Of a stretch of 64,000 bases of DNA, positions 32,401 through 42,538 are shown piece by piece (the stretch's first letter is position 1; each line of letters opens with the position of its first letter). The notes below the pieces were generated by a model that worked only from the letters and a program-made list of their open reading frames with translations, searched no databases and was not told the DNA's origin. The position numbers and the translations under genes were made by a program. Location: positions 6,944,001-7,008,000 of the forward strand of contig BSBN01000763.1 of the NCBI GenBank assembly GCA_027924645.1, in the 5' to 3' direction. This stretch comes from Cunninghamia lanceolata. Taxonomy: Eukaryota; Streptophyta; Pinopsida; Cupressales; Cupressaceae.

Positions 32401-33179
32401 AAAGAAAGAGGCGAAAGGTATGGATGTTTCCTCCAGTCAATTGATATCCTATATTGTTGATGCAAATGATGTCACTATTTCTTGTGATGCACCTTTGCTA
32501 CCGTATAACCCTATTGACATGGCCCAAGTCTTAGGTCATGTTAGAATATTAGTGCCAGTAGGGGAACTTCTTAGAATCCCTGAACATAGAGATAGGGTCA
32601 TGACATTTGTCACACCTCTTGATGCACAAAAATAGCTTATTATTGTTTTTCGTGGTGATGATGAGTGTAGAGATCATGATGAAATAATAGAGGTGTATTT
32701 AGGATCAACTTTGGTTAACAACCAGATGGGTGTTGACCCTTTCTACACAACACTAATTATTAATGGATGGCTATTGCATAATTGCATGCTTGATTTGAGG
32801 GCATCTAGCAACGTTGTGCCACTTGAAATCATGAATGATTTAGGTTTGAAAGTATCCAAATCTTTTGGAAAATGTTTTGCCATGGACTCCAGGGATGTAA
32901 ATGTGATTGTTTTTGTCAAAGACATAGAGGTTCAACTTGCTACATATCTAGACAAATCCTTTTTTTATGGATGTAATCATTGTGGACTACCCTGCTAAGT
33001 GGGGTATGTTGCTATCTAGAAAGTGGGCAACTTCTATGGGTGGGAGTATACAGATGGATCTATCATATGATACCATTCAAGTCCATGGTGTAGAAGTAAA
33101 GCTATACAGGGAAAATAAGATGGATGATCAAAATATAGAAGACCGTTGCAAAAATCATGAAGAAGTAAACTTTTTTTGA
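32401..33179 (+). pseudogene. gypsy-B aspartic protease
   Basis: DPFYTTLIINGWLLHNCMLD (from 32729) followed by LRASSNVVPLEIMNDLGLKV. This is the retropepsin active site with DLRAS where D-S/T-G-A-S is expected, so the catalytic glycine has changed. The frame moves between 32960 and 32970 (DKSFF... to MDVIIVDYPAKWGMLLSRKW), the expected second half with the flap and ILLGR-like motif. One TAG at 32633-32635. Confidence 0.78.
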
Positions 33180-33671
33180 TACCGAAATTGATCATTTTAT
33201 GGGATTTTATGTTGAAGATGAACCTAAGGTATGTGCTGATCTGCCTCATATTGTTGCTCCTGTGCATGATGAAGATGCTTTGTGGACATTGTATTTTGAT
33301 GGTGCATGTTCTAGGGATGGATCAAGTGCTGGCATAGTTTTAATTTCATGAAATAAGGAGTAGTTTGGGCTTTCATTCAAGCTTGATTTCTAGTGCACAA
33401 ACAACATAGCTAAGTATGAATCATTGTCGTTAGGTTTAATGTTGCTCATAAGCATGGAGTCAAGTGTTTGAGTATTTATGGTGATTCAAAATTAGTAGTG
33501 CAACATGTTAGAGGTATTTTTGCATCCAAGGATAGCAGGTTATGGGCTTACATGAATGCAGTTTGGGACACTTTAGAACTATTTGATGCTATTGGCATTG
33601 AATGGGTAGAAAGAGTTGAAAATGAAAAGGCAGATGCCTTGACTGTAGCTACTTCAAAATTTGATCCTTAA
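33180..33671 (+). pseudogene. gypsy-B RNase H-like domain located upstream of RT
   Basis: LWTLYFDGACSRDGSSAGIV (D), NNIAKYESLSLGL (E), SIYGDSKLVVQHVRG (D), WVERVENEKADALTVATSK (D): all four positions of the RNase H D-E-D-D set can be read, across stops at about 33349, 33361 and 33391 and one frame change near 33440. It belongs to the RVT_3/aRNH type (FDGA...GDSKLV). It comes before the RT, whereas gypsy-A has the equivalent after its RNase H. The RT-linked RNase H of gypsy-B is present separately at 38401-38982. Confidence 0.82.
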
Positions 33672-34149
33672 TCAAATTCTTCTTATTGTCATTATGTTGT
33701 TGAATTTCTTACAAGGCCAACAATCCCTGATAACATATACAATTGGCAAGTTTTTAATGATAGTAATAAGATTTATAGGTTCCTTAATTGCATGGATGAG
33801 TTTGACAATCAACTTTTTGACTAGCAACCTATGATAGAGGCTGAAGATGGTGAGGAAACCTTAATTCACAATGAGGTTGTACAACTGAAGAGAAATACAA
33901 TTCCTAAAGGTTTGGTGGTACTAGAAAGAATGTTCGATAATGCTGATCGTTGGAAAAGAAAAAACAAACTAGTTGAAGAGGATAGTGTTGAAGGTATCAA
34001 CCTTGGGATTGAGGATGCACCAAAAATGGTATACATTGATAAGAAGTTGAAACCCCATGAAAAGCAAATGTTGGTTACATTATTAAGAAAATTTAAAGTG
34101 TTTTGCACAATCTTATGATGAGCTGGAATCCTATAGGGAGGAATTATTT
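33672..34149 (+). pseudogene. gypsy-B RT-proximal linker
   Basis: YCHYVVEFLTRPTIPDNIYN and the 95-codon frame 33831-34118 with EDAPKMVYIDKKLKPHEKQM and VTLLRKFKVF lead toward the RT in the manner of plant gypsy elements. The last bases before element E (DELESYREELF) continue at 37662 as QHTIPLQADAKPFRQK. Confidence 0.7.
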
Positions 34150-34520
34150 TGTAAGAGTCTCTAATGGACTCATGAACCTAGGAACACCTGAAAATCCAAA
34201 ATTAATCTTCTACAAGAGAGCTGTAAGAGAATGATGTTGAATTAGGTGCAACGATAAATTACACACTGCATTGCTTGATCAAATGTACAATGAGATACCT
34301 TTCTTATTAGGCAAGGTTGAGAGGTAGGACAAAGTGTGATCATGACACGTGTTCTAATCCTATGACATGAGACACAAATATTGAATGTCCTAAATACCTA
34401 AGTCAACTTAACATGTGAGCATGTGTGAATAGGTCCTAACTAGGAACTAGTTAGATAAAGTATCATGTTCACAATACAAAGGGGAAATTAGATAGGAAAA
34501 TACCCCCGTTCACACTAACA
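34150..34520 (-). repeat. element E 3' LTR
   Basis: 371 bp, + strand TGTAAGAGTCTC to CACACTAACA, same length as the partner, moderately diverged. The TATA position is mutated (CTTATTAG here, CTTATATAG in the partner). Confidence 0.9.
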
Positions 34521-36605
34521 CCCCCTTAAGTGCAACTTAGAGAGAAGTAGACAAAGGCAAAGACACAAAAATGGGTCCTGGGTACAAGGCCATGTTAGGT
34601 ACCCATGAATAAACAATCTCTCATAAACAGAGAAAAGGAGAAAATCCAGTGGGATGAAACTCCTCCCCAAAAGAGAGAAAACACCCCTAGAATAGAGAGA
34701 GAAAACATGAGAGTGAAAGAAGGAAGGAGGATTCAACATGACCCCCCAAGAACTACTTCTGTTACCAATGTACAATCAATTACCCCCCATAGGAGAGATA
34801 TAATGAGATAATGGATCCCCCCACAAAGAAGTAGCTTCTATGCCAATGAATGTTTGAAGACAAAATACAATCCAATGCCTACAAAAAACATTTCTCCCCT
34901 TGGGAAGAAACCAATCCAATGGTGGAAATAGAGCCAACTCCCATAATTTGGATGAAAAGAGAATCCAAATCAAATGTGTCTCAGAATACAACTCTAGTGT
35001 CCTCATGCTGGAAAATGATGTCTTCTCCAAATTAGGAATGAAATGTCCAATCAAAGAAGTATAACTGGAAGAGAGGAAGGATAGTGAATTGTATCTAAAA
35101 ATATTGAAGATGTGATGAATTCATTGCCATCAAATAGGAGAGATAGCCCCTCAAATGTGTCCTCCAAATCATCAATGTGAGACTCCACAAACAAAGATGC
35201 AATGCCTGATAAATAGGAATCCCAATTAGGTGGATTAGGAAGACTGAAATGATCCTGTTACAAATAATCACTGGAAGCTCTCAAAGAAGCATCTCTGAAC
35301 TCTAAAGTAGCAATAGATGATGGTGGAGCAATGATCTCAATAGGAGGAGAGAGAGAATCAAGAGAAGTCATTGTGTCATTGAACAACCAATACCTGCTAG
35401 AGATTCAAGTTCCTCTTTTGTATCACCATCAAAGGATATCTTATTTGCATCATCAATGGGATGAGTCAATCCATTACAGGATCATTTTGGAATGGAGAGA
35501 TCTAAGGGTCTCCAAAGATCTCCCAAATCTTAGTCCAAAGTGTGCGGGGACAATTAATGTCCAAAATAGCCCACATAGTGTCATAATCAACACTAGAACA
35601 AATCAATCCTACAATATGATAATTCCTATTGCCCATGCATTTTTCTTCTAAGGTATATTTGGTTAAGGTATGAGCCCATAAAGATAAGGAAAAAGATCCA
35701 GCCACCTAGAATGTGTGAGGATGCCTTTTTTCCAAGACTCATAATTATCCTTTTCCTGATTTATCGCAGAAGGATGATTAGAAAAACCCATGAAATCTCC
35801 TCAAATGATTAGAGATAAAAAAACTCATAAGATTACCCCCCATTTTCACTCAAAGATGAAAACCCCCCAACAAGATATGATCATGAAACTTTATACTTTG
35901 TGCAATTACAATTTCCACAAGCCAAAACATCAAAGTGGTCTTTGATCTTGGTACAATGCAAATGACAAAATTGGGATATAACTAAAAGTACAATTTCTGA
36001 GCAAAACTTGATCAAATTGATGACATATATGAGAAATACAAAAAAAACTATGCACTTTCAAATAAAATTTCACCAAAAATGTTACCTCCTAGAAGTTCCC
36101 AAAATAAGAACTACTCAGCAATAGTGATGAAAAACTACAATTTCTAGAAAAACTAGGCACCAAAACCAAAATCTGATTACACCACTATGAAGATTGTGAA
36201 ATTCTGGCCCAAAACAAAAAAATTGCTTGAAAAATGGAGCCAAAATGACTGAGTTGGAGGCCTCTAAAGTTTGACTGCCAAATCAAAAATTGCATTGGAG
36301 TAGGGGGTTGGATAGGAGGAAGAAATTTCTGATGTCATTGTTGATGCAGTGATGACATTAGTAGTCCTTGAAGAAATATTCACTCTTGTCAGACGCAATA
36401 TGCCTCTATTCTCAAATCCATTGTTAGAATGATAAGAACCGCCCTTGAAAGCTCAAAACTACCTGGATCTGGACGCTAAATTGCCTTTTCTAATGGAAAC
36501 CGCTTACAGGGATACAGTGGTTGTTTAGTGGGTGAATTGACAAAACATTCTCTGGAATAATCTTTTGATGGTCAATTTTTTAAGATCTGCGAACTATTTG
36601 TTTTT

Positions 36606-36818
36606 GGTGACCACCGATTTATTTTGGGTGGGGCCAAAGGGTCACCAACCCCTGCTGGGTTTTGTTGTCGGTTGGTGGGAATACCCCTGCCAGTGGCTCT
36701 CGGTCAATGGGTCCTACGCCTAAAAGGTGCCCCCTGCAGTACCGAGCCACATGATGCCCTTTGAGAGGGCCGAAGGTACCCTAACACACAGGGTACAGGG
36801 GTCAGGTCTATGGACCTG
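36606..36818. repeat. GC-rich run of consecutive hairpins in element E
   Basis: Stem pairs: GGTGACC 36606-36612 / GGTCACC 36640-36646; GTGGCTCTCGGT 36693-36704 / ACCGAGCCAC 36741-36750 (one bulged T); GCCCT 36756-36760 / AGGGC 36766-36770; GTACCCT 36776-36782 / AGGGTAC 36790-36796; CAGGTC 36803-36808 / GACCTG 36813-36818. The block is much richer in G+C than the surrounding DNA. No tRNA, rRNA or known RNA family recognised. Confidence 0.7.
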
Positions 36819-36929
36819 TACCCTTGGCCCATATTATATATTGTTAAAAAATCCTACAGATTGAAACACGGACTTGTGCCCCTGGCCTATATTATATATA
36901 TATAATAAAAAATCCTATAGATTGAAATT
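36814..36929. repeat. 58-bp direct repeat x2 in element E
   Basis: 36814-36871 and 36872-36929, both reading AC(C/T)TGT(A/G)CCC..GGCC(C/T)ATATTATATAT...AAAAAATCCTA(C/T)AGATTGAAA. It abuts the hairpin run. Confidence 0.85.
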
Positions 36930-37275
36930 ATAACTAGCGAACAAATATGAAAACTAGTAAACAAATATTTTACCTGGTTGATAACAGAGATGCACCTAGC
37001 TTTCGATGATGCAATGCTTGCGCTAGCAACAACAACCGAAAAGATTCTAATTGCTGAGGGTTGTACGATGGTATGGAATATTCGCCAAGCCAAATTCGTA
37101 AACCCTCCAAAATGGCAAAATTTATCCCTAAGCTGAAATAGCAAGTGCTATATATCAAAATTCACTTATTCAGCCTTTCGGATGCAATGATGATATCCAT
37201 TTTATCTAGAAATGCCTCCAACAAAAACTCAAGTTAGGATCACTCCCAAATTTGAGAAGAGGCTCGCAGATCTGA

Positions 37276-37287
37276 AGCTTTGATACC
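37276..37287 (-). other. element E primer binding site
   Basis: Minus-strand TGGTATCAAAGC next to the 5' LTR (ends 37289); one change from the Met-tRNA complement TGGTATCAGAGC. Confidence 0.82.
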
Positions 37288-37288
37288 A

Positions 37289-37659
37289 TGTAAGAGTTTC
37301 CAATGGACTCACGAACCCAAAAACACCTGCAAAGCCAAAATTAATCTTCCACAAGAGAGCTGCAAGAGAATGATGTTGAATTAGGTGCAACAATGAATTA
37401 CACATTGTATTGCTTGATCAAATGTACAATGAGATACCTTGCTTATATAGACAAGGTTGAGAGGTAGGACAAAGTGTGATCATGACAAGTGTTCTAATCT
37501 TATGACATGAGACACAAATATTAAATGTCCTAAATGTCTAAGTCAACTTAACATGTGAACATGTGTGAATAGGTCCTAACTAGGAACTAGTTAGATAAAG
37601 TATTGTGTTCACACTACAAAGGGAAACCGAATAGGAAAACACCCCCATTCACACTAACA
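37289..37659 (-). repeat. element E 5' LTR
   Basis: 371 bp, minus-strand TATA box TATATAAG at 37442-37449 inside a block CCTTGTCTATATAAGCAAGG that is also conserved in the solo LTR 12362-12804. Confidence 0.9.
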
Positions 37660-38400
37660 TGTTTCAACACACTATCCCTCTTCAGGCTGATGCAAAACCA
37701 TTCAGACAAAAGCAAAGGCCTATAAACCCTACCATAGCTACCAAGATGCAAAAGGAATTAATGAAGATGAAAGAGGGAGGCATAATTAAACCTATCTGAC
37801 ATTTTTAATGGGTATCCAATCTTGTCCTAGTAAGGAAAAAGAATGGGAAAATTAGGTTGTGTGTTGATTTTAGAAATTTGAATATCAAATCTCTCAAGGA
37901 TAACTACCCTCTTCCTAGCATGGATCATTTATTACAAAAGGTAACTGGATCAAAATTAATGTCCATGATGGATGGATTCTCAGGCTACAATCAAGTGATG
38001 GTCAAGGAGTTAGAATAGTATAAATCAACATTCACAACTCCTTGGGGCAGGTATGTTTATTTGAGAATGCCATTTGGATTGAAGAATGAAGGGTCAACAT
38101 TTCAACATGCCATGGATGTGGATTTTTCTGGTCTTATTGATGAGATTATGGTGGTTTACCAGGATGATCTCATTGGATTCTCCAAAGATAGAAAAGATCA
38201 CTACAAGCATTTGGAATTGATTTTTGAAAGATGCCTACAATATGGGATCTCTTTGAATCCCAAGAAATGTCAATTTAGAGTAGAAGAAGGAAAGCCGCTA
38301 GGACACATTGTGTCAAGGGATGGGGTCAAAATAAATCCATAAAGAGTGAAATCCATTGACCTTATCCCTCAGCCTAAATTAATCAAGGATGTCCAATCCT
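37660..38400 (+). pseudogene. gypsy-B reverse transcriptase
   Basis: Motifs: QKELMKMKEGGIIKPI, WVSNLVLVRKKNGKIRLCVD, FRNLNIKSLKDNYPLPSMDH, SMMDGFSGYNQVMVKE, PWGRYVYLRMPFGLKNEGST, FQHAMDVDFSGLIDEIM and the catalytic VVYQDDLIGFSKDR (YxDD with Q at the variable position, aspartates intact), NPKKCQFRVEEGKPLGHIVS. In-frame stops at about 37798, 38014 and 38340. A conserved gypsy RT fold otherwise. Confidence 0.9.
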
Positions 38401-38982
38401 TCTTTGGAAAAATTAACTTTGTGAGGCATTTTGTCCCCAACTTTGCTAAGAAAACCAAGGCCATTTCAAATATGTTCAAGAAGGGGTAGTCTATCACTTG
38501 GAGTGAGGAGTCAGTTGAGGCCTTCACTCATATAAAGGAAGCCCTCAAAGATGCACTTGTTTTGGTGATTCCAAATTATTCCAAGCTATTCCAACTTTTC
38601 TCCTTTGCTTCATTTACACTGTAGCTGCTGTCCTATTGCAAAAGAACAACAAAGGGCATCAACAACCCATTGGATTTTTTTGTAAGTCCTTACAAGATAT
38701 AGAATTGAAATACTCCATGATGGAAAAGCATGCTTATGCTTTGGTTAAAGCAGTCAAGAATTTCAGGCCATACCTTATGGGTGCAAAGACTGTTGCATAC
38801 TTGCCCCATTTTGTTGTCAAGGATATTTTCATGCAACAAGAGGTCTCAAGAAGATGGTGCAAATGGATCAATAGGATCCAAGAGTTTGAAATTGAGGTGC
38901 AACTCACCAAATTGATTAAAGGCCAAGGTTTGGCAAAACTAATGACTAATTATAATTTAGAGACAACTAAAGTTAATGAAAC
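38401..38982 (+). pseudogene. gypsy-B RT-linked RNase H
   Basis: FFGKINFVRHFVPNFAKKTK, then WSEESVEAFTHIKEALKDAL. The first aspartate block (about 38590-38630) is frame-broken. AAVLLQKNNKGHQQPIGFF, KYSMMEKHAYALVKAVKNFR and KWINRIQEFEIEVQLTKLI follow, and the domain ends at GQGLAKLMTNYNLE. Element C is inserted at 38983. Confidence 0.83.
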
Positions 38983-39466
38983 TGTTGTACCCAACCAAAA
39001 TTTTTGATTCATTAAGGCATTTTGAAACAAGTCTAGAAAAAATTTTGTCGAAAAGTCAAAAAAGCAAAATTTCTAAACATAGATGTCAGATTAGGTTTTC
39101 TGGGTTTCTTGAGCTATGAATGTTGGAAAAACTTTCTAAAAATAGAATCTTTGACTCAGGTGTCATGCTTGATTCTCATTGGTCGATTTTGCTTCACGAT
39201 CAACGCGATCCAGACGGAATCTTCAAAAGATCAAGTTTTCTCTACTGGGTCATTTTTGCTTTTTCAAAAGGTGAAGTATGAGCTTGGAAGTCATCAACAA
39301 AGAAAGTTCATCTGTCAAAGCTCATCGACAAGTTTTCAACATGGTTCCAATGACGCAAAATAGACGAACAGTCGTCGACTCGATGATGCATGCAAAACGA
39401 TGCAAGATGGATCCAAGGTGGAATGAGAGGTTGGAAAATCATAAATTTGACTAAGTCTGGAGAAAC

Positions 39467-40306
39467 CAAGTGCCCCTGGAAGCTAGGGGCACCCAACCTC
39501 TCTAGTGTTAGATTTTTTTCACATTTCTCGAGAAACGTAAAAAATGCTTCCGTCAGCTCGTTCCCAGTTGGTCAAACTCAATCAAAAGGCCCGTAAAAGA
39601 AGGAGATTCATCTTAGATATGCTTAGGCTATCCAGTCTACCCTCATCCTAATGCCTGTCCTTGGAATCCTGAAATTGACTAAGTCTGATGTCCTGAAGCC
39701 CTGAAAATTTGACTAAGTCTGAAATCTGGTGGATCCTCAAGAATCAAGAATCTGCATGTCAAATCCCATGGATCTGAGACCTATCTCAAACATACTAAAA
39801 GTATATTTCAAAATTATTAAAGTATAGGAAATTCAATATCTAAACATATACTTAAATATATTTTGAAATATACGTCAGGCAGGACCTTCAAAATTTGGCG
39901 AAATTCAAGATTTGCGGCAGAAATTAAAATTTTTAGAAAATTTTCTAAGGCATGGCAAACCAGGCACCCCAGGTGACTTGGGGAGCCCAAACTCACCAGA
40001 GTTAAAATATTTTTGAGTTTTCCTCGAAAAACGTGAATCTCCCTCTGTCAACCTAGTCTGGTTCAGAGTTGATCAGTTTGGCACTTTTTTGAGGCAAATA
40101 GAAGGTACAGTCAGCTTAATTTTCATTAGGCTTGCCTATTTGCCAGATCATCAGACTCAATTTCATCCCAGTTGACAGAAATCGATAGCCAAACAGGGGT
40201 CCTTTGCCACCGGAACGCGCACACAAATCGAGAAATTGAAGAAGTTACAAAAATTGAAAAAATGGCTAAGTGTTGGGAAACCAGGCGCCCCAGGTGACTT
40301 GGGGCG
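39467..40306 (+). repeat. Three related C/G-rich hairpins in element C LTR
   Basis: GTGCCCCTGGAAGCTAGGGG (39469-39488), GCACCCCAGGTGACTTGGGG (39964-39983) and GCGCCCCAGGTGACTTGGGG (40287-40306, followed by CGCCC). Each follows GAAACC or CAAACC and is itself followed by a block CCAA(A)CT...AGTGTTAGA(A)T(A)TTTT. They are diverged direct repeats, also present in the 3' LTR (46049, 46530, 46855). Confidence 0.8.
39801..39873 (+). repeat. Conserved LTR hairpin (element C 5' LTR)
   Basis: Left arm 39801-39826 (GTATATTTCAAAATTATT...) pairs with right arm 39847-39873 (...ATATTTTGAAATATAC) over ~25 bp with few mismatches. Located after CTATCTCAAACATACTAAAA, a block also found directly before the gypsy-B hairpin. 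Confidence 0.78.
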
Positions 40307-41406
40307 CCCAACTTGAGCAGTGTTAGAATATTTTCCATATCCACAGTGTTTTATGACAGTCTTGTGCCCAATTTTTGCCTGTTGGCAGTTTTCAGGAGGT
40401 CAAACTTGGCCAAATGACGTCAGATCATCAGTCGAAGGCCGGAAATGGAATCTCAGTTGATAGGTCTCCAAAATGTTAGGATTAATCAGCCTTTTCAGTC
40501 AATGGTGACATTTTTCCACCTTGTTGAAGTCAGAGACATGCCATATTTAAGTCAAAACGAGTGTTGAAGTGTCGAAAACGAAGAAAAATTAGCTAGCACT
40601 TCTTTCAATTCGCGTGTTCGATGACATCATCAAAAGAAGATATTTTTCGTCATCTTGCATATGAAGCCATAGGCAACTACAAAATAGGGATTCTTCCTAA
40701 TCGAAAACATCCACTTTGATTTGTGTTTTAAAAGTTGCTTTCTTCATGGATGAGAGTGAAGTTTTATTCTCACACAAATAAAGCTACTTTTTCGCCCTAA
40801 AGATCCATAAAGACAAGCTTTTGGCTTCTTTATTTCATTATCTTTTGCAGGTTGCATCCAAAGAAAATATTTTTATTTTTCTTTCAATGAAGATTTGAAG
40901 ACCCAAACGAAGTGCTTTTTCAGCGTTCTTCATAGTTTCGGGTTGAGGAAGCAGGGAGGCTCACTTTTTTAGGGTCCTTGTTTCAAGGGGATCACTTTTC
41001 AGAGATTGGATTGGAGCTTTTTCAGTTTTCGTCGAGATGGGTCCATCCAGTATTTCATCCTCTTGAAGATTGGGAGTTTTGCTTTCTCCTGGGAATCTGC
41101 TTTTTTGCTGCTTTTTGGGAAAGTCTCAGCTTTTTCAAAATCTGACAAACTAGGTTGCTTCAAAATGGAATTATCTACAAAACCCATGTGCCAGCTTTTT
41201 TCACTTAGAATCTACTTTTTAGAAGAAATCAACAAAAGAATATCAACGGATGACATCACCAAAAAACAAGAATGTTGATGAGGATGCATTCCAAAAGAAA
41301 GCAGCTTTAAAACATATACTTTTTGTTTTAAAGCATTTGCTTTCATACTAAGCTCATCCATTCTATATTTAGAAAAGAAATCACCTTGTGATAGTTGGAA
41401 TCTTCT

Positions 41407-41434
41407 TTGCTTTAAAGCAAATTGCTTTAAAGCA
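41407..41434 (+). repeat. Paired TGCTTTAAAGCA palindromes upstream of element C promoter
   Basis: TTGCTTTAAAGCAA (41407-41420) and TGCTTTAAAGCA (41423-41434), about 110 bp before the TATA box, with half-sites (TTTTAAAGCATTTGC) at 41328-41344. Confidence 0.7.
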
Positions 41435-41537
41435 TTTGTTTATTGTATCTTTGTCTTAGAATAGTAATAAAGCTTGTGAGTTGGCAAGTTAGGGTTAATC
41501 AAGGAGATTTTAGGGTTCCCTACTCCTTTGATTTTAG

Positions 41538-41546
41538 TATAAATAA
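41538..41546 (+). promoter_or_regulatory. element C LTR TATA box
   Basis: TATAAATAAGGGCATCC in the 5' LTR. The corresponding 612 bp (41156-41767) is missing from the right LTR, so only the left LTR keeps this promoter. Confidence 0.6.
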
Positions 41547-42220
41547 GGGCATCCTTGCCCATTGTATGTAATGGTAATTGTGATAGCAAGTTTGCTATGC
41601 CTATTCTAGCCTGCAAGTCTTGATATTCCAAGTGTTTGTTCACTTTGTGTAATCTGTTCTCTAGTGTTTGATCACTTGTTGTATGCCTGCCTTTTGCTAC
41701 AGCATTGCTGTCCTAGAGTTGTACAAAATTTGTGATATTGAATAGAAGTCTCATGCCTATTTTTCTCTGATATTCTATCTCGATTCATTAAGTTTTCGTC
41801 GTCAGACGTGTGGCTTCTATAGCTTTCATTTCAACTTCCATCATTAAAGTACTATAAGTCTTGTGGTGTAAATCTAGAAGAAAATTGCTTAAGTTTTTGT
41901 GTTAATAATCATTCCTTGTTCACTTTTAATTTCCTTTGCTCTGAATTTACTCAGGAGATTAAAAGTATCGTTAGTCTATGCTTAGTTGTAGAAGTTTTAA
42001 AAAAGGAAAAAACATATTTTGCAGCGTTTAGAGTTTTATAACCTTGTGCTCGTAGCTGAGAATCAAAAAGAAGATAGGCGAAGTGTCATTTTATTATCTT
42101 TTCCGCGAACATTAGCAAAAAGGGAACTCCCCCTTCCAATAGGAGAGCAGTTTATCTGTGCATAGCTGTCCATTTCCAATTCGCATTCCTGAGGTGCGAA
42201 TTGAAACGCCAACAGTTTTC

Positions 42221-42237
42221 TGGCACGCACCTTAGGG
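42221..42237 (+). other. element C candidate primer binding site
   Basis: TGGCACGCACCTTAGGG begins 6 bp after the LTR end. TGG start and position fit a primer site, but I cannot match it to a particular plant tRNA. It differs from the Asp-type site of gypsy-B. Confidence 0.4.
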
Positions 42238-42538
42238 CACGAGGCATAAAACTTCAAGCAAGCTTAGGCTTATGTCACAGGAATGACTCTCTGGCGTCCT
42301 TCTGCTCCAGTTCAACAACCAAATCTTACACCACCTGCTATTCAACCAAATCTTGTACGTGTAGAAGGAGAGCAAACTGACATCATTAGTAGCCTGAGGA
42401 GTTTCATATTTGCGCAAAAGGAAAGTCATGTTCAATGGAGAAACGCGGCTACTATTCTTGATGAAGAACAAAGCAAATCTTACGATCGGAAGACCAGTAT
42501 TACCACCTCCTGCATGGCAGTAGATAATCCTGGCTCAC

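Larger units (their letters stand above)
34150..37659 (-). mobile_element. element E: non-autonomous LTR retrotransposon without recognisable coding
   Basis: Two 371-bp LTRs (34150-34520 and 37289-37659), primer site read on the minus strand (37276-37287), polypurine tract AAGGGGG on the minus strand at 34521-34527, flanks TATTT (34145-34149) and TGTTT (37660-37664), one transition apart. The 2.77-kb interior has only short frames. The longest (106 codons) has no motif I recognise, although a fragment near 35502-35600 (minus) vaguely resembles copia gag. It is best classed as a large non-autonomous (LARD-like) element, probably mobilised by a copia relative because of its Met-tRNA-like primer site. 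Confidence 0.88.
38983..42214 (+). repeat. element C 5' LTR (3.2 kb)
   Basis: TGTTGTACCCAACC to GAAACGCCAACA. Contains three C/G-rich hairpins (39467-40306), the conserved inverted repeat 39801-39873, the repeated word TTGACTAAGTC, palindromes TGCTTTAAAGCA and a TATA box (41538-41546). The short ORFs in it (60-90 codons) differ between the two LTRs and have no motif. Confidence 0.93.

Noticed and set aside
34515..35705. Several 60-106-codon frames in element E as possible genes
   Set aside because: They overlap on both strands without motifs. A weak likeness to copia gag near 35502-35600 was not strong enough to call.
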